In this document: positions 45,791 through 57,453 of the stretch, one piece after another
Layout: each line of letters starts with the position of its first letter
How positions within the stretch are numbered: position 1 is the first letter of the stretch
Assembly: GCA_039881045.1 (NCBI GenBank)
Contig: JAYWVB010000020.1
Span: 310,001-374,000 of the forward strand
Length of the DNA stretch: 64,000 nucleotides
Reading direction: 5' to 3'
Source of the DNA: Chaetomium olivaceum
Taxonomy: Eukaryota > Ascomycota > Sordariomycetes > Sordariales > Chaetomiaceae
Notes under the pieces: model-generated
What the model was told of the DNA's origin: nothing
Database searches by the model: none
What the model saw: the letters and a program-made list of their open reading frames with translations, nothing else
Program-made: the position numbers and the translations under genes

Positions 45791-48139
45791 CTAGAAACGC
45801 TCCATGAAGTTCTTGCGCACCGTCCACATGCGCAGCCGCTTACCGTAGATATACATGGGGATGGTGAACAACAACAAAATCAGCTGGATGACGCCGATCC
45901 AGATGTACACGGCCTTGGGCCCGTCATCCGACAGCCAGCCAGTGACGAACAGGCTGAAGACCAGCCCGTGCAGCACGTTCTTGCTGAAGTTGAGAGTAAC
46001 CAGGGCCTCGCCTGCGTACTGCCGGTAGCTGTCGACGCAGAACGTGATGCTGGTGGTGGAGCCCATGGTGCAGCCAAACGAGATGATGCCGAAGAAGGCC
46101 GTAGGCACCATCCAGTGGTCATTCACCTGCGCAGACCAGCCAAAGCCCATGAGACCGATGACAGTGGTAATGGCGATGGGAATGGCCATGACCAGCCTGT
46201 ACTCGGGCTCGTACAGACCACCGTTGCGCCGTGCCATTGCCTTGACAATGATATCCGAAACCCTGCCCGCTACCGCGGAGCCAAGGATGCCACCGACGAA
46301 GGGGCTAATGTAGACGAGACCGGTCTGGAGCGCGTTGAATTCGTAAGCCCCCTCACGGTAGATGACGGCCACGGATTCTGAGATGACAATGAGCCAGCCA
46401 ACCGAGCAGGCATAGACGACCGAGGACCAGAGAACAGCAGGGTAGCTGAAGAGGATCAGCGGTCGGATGGCAGCCTTGTGCCACTTGTCCTTCTTCAAAC
46501 GCCCGTTGTACGGCTTCAGCGACTGCCGGAATGATCGGGCCGGCTGGTCGCGCAGGGCAGCGGTGTAAGCCAATTGGCCCGATGTCTGGTAGCTGCGGAT
46601 GGACTGTGATTCGGTATCGGTGTCATTGTGTAGGCCGCGGGCAGCGTTGGGGTGGAGCGAGGGCGTCTCGGGTGTCTTCGGTGTCTTGGGCGTGTCGGGC
46701 CCTTGGGGCACCTGCAGCTTGGCCGGGGAAGGCGGCTGGACGGTGGTTACTGGGAAGTACTCCTCGGGCGGCGCGGCGTCCTCGGCTGTCGGCTTCTGGT
46801 AAGCAGTCCCGGGTGCGGTGTTGGCGGCTTGCTCTGCTGCGGACCCGCCCGTGGACGATTCGCTTGACGTGTCAGCAAACTTCACCTTCTCATCCCCAGC
46901 AAAGGCAACGTGTTGGCCCTTCGCGCGCGTGCCCGGGGTAAGCGGCATGGCCGCGGCATGCTCGGGGCGTTCGAACGATGGCCGTGCGGTTGGGACTGGT
47001 GTGGCATGCAGGACATCCGGCCTGGACGAAAGGCGTCGGAAGATGCTCGGCCTTGACTTTGACTTTTTGAGCTTTCGGGGCTGGGGGGCGCGGTCCCAGA
47101 AAGTCTCCGGGACGAAGAAAAACAAGAGGAAGCCGCAGAAGGCGACTACAATAGCGACAATCCTGGGACACGGTTAGCGGTTGATCAACCCTAGAATAGT
47201 TGGCGGAGGGGGACGTACCAAAATACCCAACGCCAGCCCATGCTCTGGATGATGCCAGCGCTGACCAGAGGAACCAGGTTCTTGCCGCCAAGCAAAAGGA
47301 GGGTATAAATTCCGATGCGGAAAGCACGCTCGTGTAGGAAGAAGATCTCAGCGATTGTAGCTGACGGCAGGCATTCGACCGGGCTGACGGCAATGCCCTG
47401 AAAGATACGGGCCAGGACGAGCGAGGTGAAGTTGGGCGAGGCAGCGCACCAGATCGAGGTCGCCATGTACAGAACAGCGCCAAAGAGGTAGACTGGCCTC
47501 TTGCCGTACAGGATGGCAGTGGGCGAGAAGATGACAGATCCAAGACCCATGCCCAGCATGTAAAGGCCGGTGGTGAGCGAGACATCGTGTACGTCGACGC
47601 CATACTCATCAGCGACGTCTGTGAAGCCTGCCGCGAGCAAAGGGGTGGTGCCGCCGCCCACCATGCAGAAGAGCCCCAAGGACAACAGGGCGATGTCTCG
47701 CCGCCAGGCCGGCCAGTTGAGGGGGTCGTTGACCGAATCCTCGGGTTGGGGGTCTAGGATGATTTTGCCATCCGGGGTCTTCTTCTTCGGGGCTTCCTGG
47801 GGCTCGTCTGGCAACTGATTGATCACGCCAGTGGGGATGGAGGAATGGGATGTCCTTGCGGGCGCATTACGTAGCCCAAGAGGCTCATTGTGGTCAGATG
47901 CTAGCAATAGCACGGAGCCTATTTGGAGCGGTTAGTCTCGGTTGTCAAGATACAGGACAGGTTGGTGGTGTCAGCGTCAACGACGTACCTGGGACTTCAA
48001 TTGTCTCCTTGTCCTCCAAAATTCCCAAGTTCCATTTGGCGGGGGTTTTCTGGCGAGAGTCCCGCTCGCCACCGGACTTCCGGGAGAAAAGAGAAGCCCA
48101 TGGCCGCCTCGACGGAGAGGTTTGTGCTTCCTGCCCCAT
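45791..48139 (-). CDS. MFS transporter, DHA1/Hol1-like, with long central loop
   Basis: Proton-coupled major facilitator superfamily transporter of the plasma membrane; substrate unknown. Three exons on the minus strand: 48139-47989, 47918-47219 and 47162-45791 (introns 70 and 56 nt); 740 aa, phases exact. The N-terminal cytosolic part contains KWNLGILEDKETIEVPGS, EPLGLRNAPARTSHSS and NDPLNWPAWRRDIAL, the usual signature of this fungal subfamily. Six N-terminal helices follow, including the motif-A-like ILYGKRPVYLFG. A long hydrophilic loop (about 190 residues, rich in Pro, Thr and Ser) is followed by six C-terminal helices (LFSYPAVLWSSVVYACSVGW, YISPFVGGILGSAVAGRVSD). The first exon is easy to miss; it is supported by the junction VPG|SVLLL at the expected place. 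Confidence 0.9.
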
Positions 48140-50298
48140 ATCTCTTCGGGAGGTTTGGTTGTGTTACAATATCCCCTAGATCTGGTGGCGTAGACAAGGC
48201 GTGGAGGAGGTATGAGGAAAGGTCAACGACCAAGATGGTGGAGAGAGGGTAAATATAAAGGTATGCCCAGGCGGTGTGAGGCTGAGTACTCCGGAGGGAG
48301 CTGGTTCAAAATGCAGGATGACAACGGGACCAGTGTGTTGCGAACCGAATCCGGCAGGTGTGGGGATGGTCTGTCAAACCGCGACTGAGACCAGCGAGGT
48401 CCAGAACTCCTCCCGCTTCAGGCCTTGATGCCTGCTGGGTTGCGGGCTGGGAGAGATGGAGAGAGGGATGGGAAGCGGTGGAACGATGGGATGGAGGAGG
48501 AAAGGAGGAGGAAAGGAGGAGGCGAGGCAGGGCAGGAGGCAAGAAGTCGAGATATAACAACACCAACAAGACCAAGACCACCATGAGCAGGTGCCCGGCA
48601 TGGCAGATCCCCCAACCACCAAACGTGGGGTCAGCTTGTGTCAGGGATCGTCTCCAATTCCCCATCCTCTACGGCAAGGATGGTTTCGCCAAGAAGCAGC
48701 CAAGAAACATGCTGGGGCAAGTGAGCATCTGGGGTTCGGTCATGGGGGCCGTGGGGACGGGGACGGGGACGGCGGGGTTCAGCTGCAAGTGCGTGTGTGT
48801 TTCTACCAAGCATGGTAAGGTAGCGAGTTGGAAACGACGGGAAACAGAAACACCCACAGCAGTCCCGGACTTCCATTCCAGGTTGACTTGGGCTCAGTGG
48901 CTCTTGGATTGGATTTGGTTGCTGGCCCTGCACGGACTGAGGTGCCCGCCTGTAATGCCGGTTCGATTTGCCTACGATTTGCCCTGTGCGTGCAGCGCGC
49001 CAACATGCGAAAAATCAGGGAAGGACGGGACCCCGTTCCCGTCAGATCGGACAGGGCGGCGCTGCCTTGAGTGTTGTGCTTGTCAAACCGGCAAAGCGAC
49101 GGCGCAGGTTCTCAGACAAAGGAGCAGCAGTTCGTGACCTGCTTTGCGACAGCGCAGGCTGGGTTAACCTGGAACCCGTCGTCGAATACTTTGGACGAGT
49201 CCCCTTCGTTCCCTTACCCCTCGCCGGTTTGCCACAGCGAGGGAGACTGGCGTGTTCCATGGTGGGAGAGTTCCAGGTTTCGGGAGAAAGACAAAAAGAC
49301 CCTGAGCGACCTGAGTCGGGCTATTCTGTGAAATTGTGGATTCCAGGTTCCATTGTGTGGTTGACCTCCCTGGACCGCCCCCGGGAATGCCGCGAATAGT
49401 GGACACAACCTCCCAAGTCCAAGTCGGCCCCACCGCTGTCCCCGACTCGCCCAACCACTGCAAAAAAAAGTGTTGCTTTGGGCGAGTTTGGTGTTGCACC
49501 TGGCACGCCTAGTGACGGTGGGGCAAGGCAAGGCTGCCTGAGGATTGCATCCCCCGCCGCCTCACATGCGCACATGGGCACAGAGGATCGCCAACGCTTG
49601 CGCCGCATCGACTGTATCCGGGCTACCGTTGTTGGGAGCGAGCCTCGATAGGACCCTTGAATGCGCAATGACGATGCCAAGCCGCGTGACGAGCTGCGCG
49701 ACGGCGTTGATCCCGAGCGGCCATAACACACAGCACAGGCTGCACAGGCTGCACAGCTTTTAGTCGGGTGGTTCTATTAATACTCAAAACTCAAAACAAG
49801 ACAAGGAATGACTGCCGAATCCTGTATCACTGGATGTATCACTGGAACATGACTCCATCCCATCTCCATCGGTGCACCACAACATCCATCTCACCGCTCA
49901 TCTGACCGTGGAGATGCACGTTTATCACGTTTATGGAGTTTGCCCAGAAAACCGTCCAGGAATTACCCAGGAATTTCCCAGGAATTGCCCGAGATTTCCC
50001 AAATCCAATCCATGGATGTGTGGATGTGTGTGCAGCAGCCCGCCAATGCGCCAAGGCCGTCCCCGCAGCGCGTTTGGGCCTTGCACGTGGGGGTGCTGGT
50101 TGGTCGCATGTAACGTTAGCCGAAGGTTAAACTCTCCGATACGGAGTACGGATAGTTACCGAGTGGTAATTTCCATACATCGGAATCCGATAGTGGTGAA
50201 TGGTGACCTCATTTTCGACTTCCTGTACCTATCGAAAGTTCTCGCATCAACCGCAGGGCGGCATTCAGTTATCTATCTGTGCGACAATAACAAATAAC
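48140..50298. other. Gene-free stretch of 2.2 kb
   Basis: No gene is recognised. A plus-strand open frame at 48358-49137 (259 codons) has no domain and a composition (Cys, Trp, Arg-rich, uneven) that suggests chance. A short imperfect direct repeat based on CCAGGAATT lies at about 49957-50000. The region includes the transporter promoter (48140-48350) and that of the thioredoxin-like gene (about 50100-50298). Confidence 0.5.
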
Positions 50299-50982
50299 AT
50301 GCAGCTTCTCAGCTCGAGGTTCGCGTTTGCCGAAGGCCATCTCCTCAGAAGAGCAAAGTTTATTGTCAAACCCAAACCCCTAGGCAGCCAATCCGTGTCA
50401 AGTAGGCTGCTTTTCTCAACGTCACGCCAAGTACGGGCCTCGAATCAGGTTTACGCCTCGTGAGTCCGAGTTGTGCCTCATATCCTTGATCGATCGAAAC
50501 AGAGTAATACTGAACTGGGAGCCAACTAACAACAACACACACATGCCAGTGTCCGCAACCTCGACCAGTTCCACACCTACCAGCTCCTCTCCTCTTCCTC
50601 ACGAACACCGCTGCTGACCCTGTGGACCACCTCGTGGTGCTCCACCTGTCGCATCGTGGCACCCCTGATCCAGGAGCTCGTCGAGTCCGGTGTTGGCGAG
50701 GCCGAGGGCGGCGTGGGCTACTGCACCGTCGAGTTCGACGCCCCGGATGTCATGTCGGCGGGGCTGGGTCTTACTTACATGATCAACTCCGTCCCGACCT
50801 TGCTGAGCTTTGACGCCGGCGAAGCTCAGGTGCAGACCAAGGTGTCTGACGGGAGGAAGCTGGCAGATCGGCAGTTCCTCGAGGAATGGATCAGGAACGA
50901 GGCGAGACGGCAGGGTAACCGTGGGGGTGGAGGGCCAAGTGGGGGGTCAAACATTCTTAGTAGCATTTTTGGTAAACGATGA
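50299..50982 (+). CDS. Mitochondrial thioredoxin-like protein
   Basis: Thioredoxin-fold protein, probably mitochondrial. Two exons, 50299-50459 and 50550-50982, give 197 aa; the 90-nt intron (GTGAGT...GCCAG) splits a Ser codon. The N-terminus (MQLLSSRFAFAEGHLLRRAK...RLLFSTSRQ) is basic and Ser-rich, as in a matrix presequence. The core carries LLTLWTTSWCSTCRIVAPLI, with the CxxC pair as CSTC, then the partner strand with the cis-Pro segment INSVPTLLSF. It ends in a Gly-rich tail (RQGNRGGGGPSGGS). Redox activity is likely from the CxxC, but the substrate is unknown. Confidence 0.88.
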
Positions 50983-52194
50983 TGATCACTTGCCGAGGCC
51001 GTGATCGTGATAGCGCAGGCCCAGACGGATTTTACTTGATCTACGACGGGTTCGGTTGAGTAACACGACTATGCCGGTACACAAGTGTACGCTGGGCGAT
51101 GCCCCTCCGCTCTTCGTGAGAGACAGAAGAGGGCTAACACATTACAAGTAAACAGCGTGTGTGCGCATACACGCGCAGTTGTCGATAGTATCAGCGGCGT
51201 CTTCTGGCCGACGACGTTGGCCTAGACCGCAATCTGCCCTGCGGTACAACCAATAAATAACGCTGGCATCGGGTTCATCTGAGACAACGGGAAGCTTAAC
51301 GTCCACCCCCACAGCGGAGAAGCTCAAATGAGACATGTATCGTGTCTTGTGGCCTATCGATGCTTCGCACAACCTTCTCTTGGAGACGATCTCGTTGCTG
51401 GCGGGTTCGGGCCAAGCTTCGGCGCGTGTCTTGGGTGAGACCTGCAGGTCAACAAAGAGGTGTTGGGGCGATGGCCAGAACTAGACTCAGTGTACAAGTC
51501 GAAAAGTAATTCTGAATAGTTTGTCTCCCGGTTTAGCATTCGGGATGGACAACAGTGTCTCTGGTGGAAGAGTACTATTTATTCCATACCGGTCAAATCA
51601 TAATGCAACACAGCATATCCAAGTATACCCAACCGTGCCTCTGCAAACGAGTTAGCACTAGACACCCGTCAAGCGTTGCTTGATACCGAGGTATCAAGAT
51701 ATCATCATTCCACTAGTATTATATGCGTTCGGTGCGGTTGTCCCGAGTTGGAAACAACCTCCAGTCCGGGAACATAACTTCTTCGGCCACAGCCTAACCA
51801 ACGCCCAGCTTCATTACCAGATCAGATGCCGTAACCCGCTAAGAATGTCTTGTTGGTTATACACAGGCCATGCCGCACGGCAAATGACCACTCTCCGATA
51901 CGACGGTGCACATTCTGAGTGACCAAGTTGCGAGAGAGAGACACCGAGGCACCCCGAATCTTCGCCGAACACCATAACCATGTTGAAGCAGACATCCCAT
52001 ATGTGCGCCGAACTCCTAAGCCTCGCCTGACCAGCCCCAAGCAAATCAAGCCCATCCAAGCCAACCAAACCAATACCCTGCCGTCCTCCCATCACACCCA
52101 TTGTAACCCTGTAAACCCATGACCGCGTTATGTAGACACCGATAGAACCCCAAGACAACCCCGAAGACAGCCCAACCCGCCCTCGCACGCCTGC
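50983..52194. other. Convergent intergenic region, no gene found
   Basis: 1.2 kb between convergent genes. Only short, unrelated open frames are present. Confidence 0.45.
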
Positions 52195-53172
52195 TCACCC
52201 TTGCTGCTGCAATTCCAAATCCAGCACCTGCCTCAGCACCGTCTCCGACGCTCTATACCACCTTCCCCTCGCCTCCAACTCATCCTCCACCCCTCCCTGC
52301 GCATTCTCCCTCCTCCTCTTCGCCTCCCTCGCGGCGGCCAAACTATTCGCCCTCCGATTCTCCAACGCGCCCACCTCCGCCCTCAACCTCTCCATCTCCT
52401 TCCTCTTCCTAGGCAACACCTGCGCCCCCAACCCCTGCACCTCCCTCTCCAACCCCCTCAACGCCTCCCTCCTCCCCTCCACCAACCCCCTCGTCTTCCC
52501 CAACGGCATACTCATCTCCGGCCCGACCCCGGCCGCCCTCAACAGCTGATGCTGCGCCCTTAAATCCCGCACCCGCTCCTCCAACCCCCCAATCTCCCCC
52601 GGCAGCGCCCTCAACACCTCCCACTCCTCCCTTACCCTCTCCCACCTCCTCACCAATCCCCGCCCCCTTTCTTCCAACTCGGCCACCATCTCCGCCACCT
52701 CCGTTTTCAACCCCTTCAACTCGGCCTTGGCCTTGGCATTCGCCTCCTCCAGCTCGGCGTTCTCCTGCGCGGACACGATCTGGGGGGGGTCGCCGACGAT
52801 GGCGCGGATGAATTTCTCCTTGGTGACCTGCTCGACGTAGGAGAAGCGCAGCTTGGCGAAGAGCTCGCGGTAGTGGGCGAGGTCGGCTTCAAGGGAGGTC
52901 GGGGTCGGGGTGTTGTCGAGGGTGGCGGTGGATACGTCCGAGGTGCGCGCGAGGTGGGTGTTGGTTGCGGGGGTGGTGCTGGGGTCGGTGGAGGGGTTGT
53001 TGTTGGGGTTGTGGGTGGAGGTGGAGGACGAGGAGATGGGTTCGCTGAGCTTGATGATGGTGTATTCGCCGCTGCCGTCGCCTGAGGCGGATTGGAGGTC
53101 TTCGAGGGCGCGGAGGACTTTGGCTGCGCGTAGCTGGTCGGGTTTGGTGGGGGAGGAGGTTGGATGCGACAT
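52195..53172 (-). CDS. SOS7: Kinetochore protein Sos7
   Basis: Partner of Spc7/KNL1 at the outer kinetochore (functional counterpart of Kre28). Single exon, 325 aa. The start at 53172 (MSHPTSSPTKPDQLRAAKVL) is preferred over the in-frame upstream start at 53385, because it opens into the conserved N-terminus. The family segment is LEADLAHYRELFAKLRFSYV followed by EQVTKEKFIRAIVGDPPQIV. Nearly all of the rest is coiled coil (heptad-rich, Glu/Arg/Leu), typical of the family. Very high GC at third positions produces a long Pro-rich shadow frame on the same strand that is not a gene. Confidence 0.87.
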   Translation of the reverse strand: MSHPTSSPTKPDQLRAAKVLRALEDLQSASGDGSGEYTIIKLSEPISSSSTSTHNPNNNPSTDPSTTPATNTHLARTSDVSTATLDNTPTPTSLEADLAHYRELFAKLRFSYVEQVTKEKFIRAIVGDPPQIVSAQENAELEEANAKAKAELKGLKTEVAEMVAELEERGRGLVRRWERVREEWEVLRALPGEIGGLEERVRDLRAQHQLLRAAGVGPEMSMPLGKTRGLVEGRREALRGLEREVQGLGAQVLPRKRKEMERLRAEVGALENRRANSLAAAREAKRRRENAQGGVEDELEARGRWYRASETVLRQVLDLELQQQG

Positions 53173-53962
53173 GGTGAATGGTGCGTCAATGCCTCTCGGC
53201 TGGTTGTTGGCTTGTAGGTTATATCCTTGTGCGCGTGGCTCTATTTGGTGTTCGTGTTTGACGTTCCTTTGCAACTTGGATCGCGCGTGATGTTTTGTTG
53301 ACCAGGTTGCCGGATTGGGACAGTGGGCTGTGGATAAGATGGGGACCCCTAACCCTTGCCGTGTCCCGCTCACCCACCCACACACTCACCCACTCACCCA
53401 CACCCAGCGCACGCACCCACTCGCCCGTAAGCTGAGGTACAGTACTATGTGCAAATAGACCACCACATTCTCCCTCGCAGTGTTGACGAATTTCTCGCCA
53501 TCTTTCATACTTCTGCTACACTGCGTATATTTGTAACAATATAATACTTTTGCTATTATGCCAGTCTGCTGTGGAATGAGTGAAGGATATTGGACTCCAC
53601 ACAGCATCACGACGGGAGAACTTGTAATAACCTATAGAACAACCTCCAGCATAAACTGAACCCATCAATACTAAACAATCGTCTATTGACATTAGGACGA
53701 AAACAAGTACAACTCCTGCCGCCGATAGCAACCCCGTCCTTATATGAATGCGCCAGTGATGTCCTTGCCAGTTGGCAGAGGCCCGTCTTCAACACTTGAA
53801 ATGACGGGAGAGACCAGAGCAAAGAGCCCAAAGAGAAAGTCAAGCAGGTTCGCCTCCCCTCCCCCAAAAGAAGCCCGAAAATGATGGTACAGTTCAACCA
53901 GCAACATGTACTTTTTAACCCTCTCACACCACCATTCCACCGCCCCAAAATACCCACCCCGA
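53173..53962. other. Intergenic region between SOS7 and the JmjC-SET gene
   Basis: 790 bp upstream of SOS7 and downstream of the JmjC-SET gene. Short CACCCAC-type repeats near 53371-53405. No gene is seen. Confidence 0.4.
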
Positions 53963-56900
53963 TCAATGCAGCCCTTCGACAAGCGAATAAGGCTGATCCT
54001 TCATATACCCGTTCCCGTACTTGGCCGTGATCTCCTCGCCGTCGTTGATATCCCTCACGGCAACAAGCATCAGCCTCCACCGCCCGGTAATCTTCATGGT
54101 CTTGAACTCGGCCGACGGGTTCGTGCTGTGCTTGACCTTGCGCACCCAGTTGCCCATCCGCGCGGGGTAAATCTCCGCCACCGCCTCGTCCTCCAGGTCC
54201 GGCCGGCAGAGCACCATGAACCAGCCGGGCGCGCTGGAGCCCAGCGGCACCAGCTCACCGACCAACTCGCCCAGGATGACATGCGCTTTGTGATGCCCCA
54301 CCGAACGGACGCCGGGTCCCTTAGAACCGTCGTCCAGGATGCGGGGAACTTGCGGCACGTTGATCTCGGCGCAGCGGCAGTAGTTATGTGGGCAGAGACC
54401 GCAGAAGGCGTCGCCAGGCATAACAATGGTGGGGTCGGTCGGCCAGAACCAGTGCCATCTTGTCGGCCGAGGCCAGTGGAACCTCTTAAGTCCGTCGTAA
54501 TGGTTTGCCTTGAGGAGACGGAACGGCACTAGAAGGGCGAGATCTGATCAACGGGGAGCCAGGTGGTGGTGGTGCTCTCCCAGATAAATTCCGGGAGCTC
54601 TAGACATTCCCAGATGGACTTTTGCAGAATGGCGCCGGCGCCGCACAGTTTGCGCACGAAGTCCATGTCGAGCTCTGCGTGGAACCGTGCGATTTCGTCC
54701 TTGAACAAGGCGAGCTCCAGACAATCCGAGTCGGCATCCATGAGGCAAAGGAGGCCATCGTAGTCCCCGCAAACCGTAGCCCAACACTTGCCTTCTCGCA
54801 AGTAGTCGTGGAGTTGAGGGCGTTTCGATTCGTCCCACCCAAGAGTGTGCAGCATACCGTTCATAAAGTTGTGCGGTGAGAGTTCCCCGGGCTGGGCCAT
54901 GGCGTTTTCAACACAGATTGCCACCTTCATCTTGAAGAAGCGCGCGAGGAAGACGTGCAGTTCCGGGTAGCCCTGGGATGTCTCCTCGACCGATCTGGCG
55001 AGTCCGAACCTACCGAGGACCATTGGCACCGACTTGGAGTATCGTCTCCATTCCCGGACCAGTTGCGCGAGACGATCGAATGCTGATTTGCCGCAGAGTT
55101 TCTCCGCGGATGAGCTTCCAGCCCGACTAGATTCGCGGTCTTTGAGCATTGTCGAAAGGTGTTGGAAAGCAGCTGTGACGGACCGGCCTTCGGTTTCCGG
55201 CGCAACTGGAGATTCCACTCTTTGCTTCTTCGACGGCCTTGAGATGGGCGTGTCATCCTCTCTGTCGGGGTTTATCATCCTTGCTGTTTTCCGCAAAGGC
55301 GGCAACGCTTCCGTCCCGGTCCCAACATCACCACGATAGCTCGCGCTCTGCTGTCCGAGAGGAGAGAATTGCGGGACGATCTGGGCGGATTTCGTGACAA
55401 GGTCCGGAATGGGGGTTTGTGCTTGTGTCGGAGAAGGATCGACTCCCAGATTGCCCTCTTGTGATGACACATTGAGCGGCTCAGGAACTTTGGGTGCAGC
55501 TGACATGGTTTGCTCCGAAGAAATGATTGAGGGCGCGGCGAATTGGGGATCGGGCGGCTGGGACTGCTGTACAACATTGCTCTCAAGTTTCGATGGAGGC
55601 AGTTCCGCATCACCCTTACTCGGGGTATTCGCCGACAGAGATCCGTTGTGTATTTCAGGGGTTTCTTGCGGTGGTGATTGTTTCGCTAGGTCCTGTTTGC
55701 CTGGCACATTACTTTCCGGGGGAGGGGTGACTGATTGCATGGGGCGCAAGACCGCGTCGGCTCGCAGGCTAGCAACGTGGTCAATGACCTGGGCTGGGCG
55801 CTCGTCTTGCGACCCCGTGGTCTCGGGCGTGCGAGGTAGTTGTTGCTCGACAAGGGGCGATGTCTTGTCGTAAATTCTAAAATCGTCTGCAGACATGGCG
55901 AACTTATCAGGGCAGAGCCGATCACAGAACCTGTAATCAGGGGGCATGTCCGGAGATGACTTGTACTCGAGGTTGATGGCAATGGCGTAGTTGGGCCCCA
56001 GGTTCAGAACCTGGTGATACGTCCCCGGTTCCGTCACGACAGCTTGCCCCGGCACACAATAGTCGAGGGTGTATTCGACGCCCCATTCGTCTAGCTTGGC
56101 CGGCGGAATGTGGCGGCTGAGGTGCCTCACAGCCTGTGAGCATCGGCGCATCTCAGGGTACTCGATAGCCATCCTTTCCTCTAGTTTCCTAGCAAAGGCG
56201 GGTTTGATGAAGCACCAGAACTTATGCTGCCCAGAGCGGAGGAGGTTCTCAGAACGCACATGCGCATCCTCCCTGTGCATTGTTGTGATGGTCTTGCCCG
56301 TGAGGTTGAAGTAGACATACTGAGTGTTGATGCCCTCGAGGACGGTGCGCCCTCTGCGCCGTAGCTTCTCGCCAGGAGAGAGCTCGACGTCATGAAACAG
56401 CGGGTTGCCGATGATATACGGCCGGGTTCCCTTCGGCGGATCCGCGGCAGAGGAGTTCCAGAGATCCTTCTGCTCTGCCAGAGACCAGTCCATCTTGGCA
56501 CTCATGGGCAAAGGGAGATGTGGCGAAGTGAACTTGAACCTCTTTCCGGTATCGACCTTGACGAGCCCTAGGCGGTCGCACTTGTAGCTGAATGAGGTCG
56601 CATGGTCTTTGCTTGGGCGAGCCACCTTTTGCACGTCGAGCGGTGGGAGGCCCCGGACTTGGAGCTTGAAATATCCCACGTCCCGGACGGTAGGGTGGCT
56701 CGAGTACATCTCCATGAGCTCCTCGTTCAGAACATGGATGTCCTGGTAGGTGCAGTCGAAGAGGGGTGACGCATGGGCAGAGGGTAATGGGCTTTGATAG
56801 ACAGAGCCATCGCTCAATGTGATCCCACATGGGGGGGAGCGCGGGATGGGATAACCCTGATTGGTGGTGAAGGAGGCAGCTGGAATGGGTGGTGAGAGAG

Positions 56901-57453
56901 CCAATTCGGGCTTAGCCTTCGGAACCGCGACCTTGGGAACTGGGACCGATGAGCGATTGATGGGCGAGTGATTGTTGATGTGGGGATTCTGGTTGGTCTG
57001 CAATGTTTGATACTCGGGTTGTTGGCCGTCAGATTGTTGATTAGTGGGCTGTTGAATCGTGGGCTGTTGAATCGTGGGTTGTTGAGTCGCGGGTTGTTGA
57101 GTCGCGGGTTGTTGACCAGCGGTCTGTTGACCAGTGGCTTGTTGATTAGAGGGCGGAGGAATGTATTGTGAAATAGGAGGAGTATTTGATGACAAGGGCG
57201 TGTCGAAGCCGTGAACCGCCGCCGGGGCAGGTGAGATAGGAGGGGCGGCTAACTTCCGGACATCATTCAGACCGGTGTTCACCTGATGGAGGCGATCCAG
57301 GAAATGTTGTAACAGGTCCCGTCCTGCCTTCGTCTTTGGCGGTTGCACCTTGCGACCCGAGGCAATGCCGTGTTCAAGATAGCCTCGCAGGGCATCGCTG
57401 ATCTGGCTCACCTCGCCGCTGATGGAATCGACCTTTTGCTGGAGGGCGTCCAT
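53963..57453 (-). CDS. JmjC and SET two-domain chromatin protein (frame junction at 54529)
   Basis: The first frame (57453-54529) begins MDALQQKVDSISGEVSQISD and has a Gln-rich repeat, then a JmjC domain of the JARID/KDM4 type: TMHREDAHVRSENLL with iron ligands His-393 and Glu-395, and EPGTYHQVLNLG with His-480. It ends at a TAG (54531-54529). The next frame opens at that point in phase -1 and reads VPFRLLKANHYDGLKRFHWP, a small Cys cluster (CGLCPHNYCRC) and a SET-like domain (GPGVRSVGHHKAHVILGELV ... KHSTNPSAEF ... RDINDGEEITAKYG), ending at 53963. The two frames abut without a promoter-sized gap and no intron fits, so I read them as one protein of about 1163 aa with a missing base. Likely roles are Fe(II)/2-oxoglutarate oxygenase plus lysine methyltransferase, but activity of either is unproven. 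The upstream GTG at 57465 is in frame, but the ATG at 57453 is the first Met. Confidence 0.72.
57035..57150 (-). repeat. 15-bp minisatellite coding Gln-rich repeats
   Basis: About eight tandem 15-bp units (for example GTTGAATCGTGGGCT on plus) encode QQPTI, QQPAT and similar five-residue repeats in the N-terminal part of the JmjC-SET protein. The length is a multiple of three per unit, so copy-number changes keep the frame. Confidence 0.85.

Noticed and set aside
48358..49137. Plus-strand open frame of 259 codons
   Set aside because: No domain, uneven composition, no leader or splice context; looks like chance in GC-rich DNA.
54507..54560. Intron that would join the JmjC and SET frames
   Set aside because: The only GT...AG pair near the junction spans 24 nt, too short for splicing.
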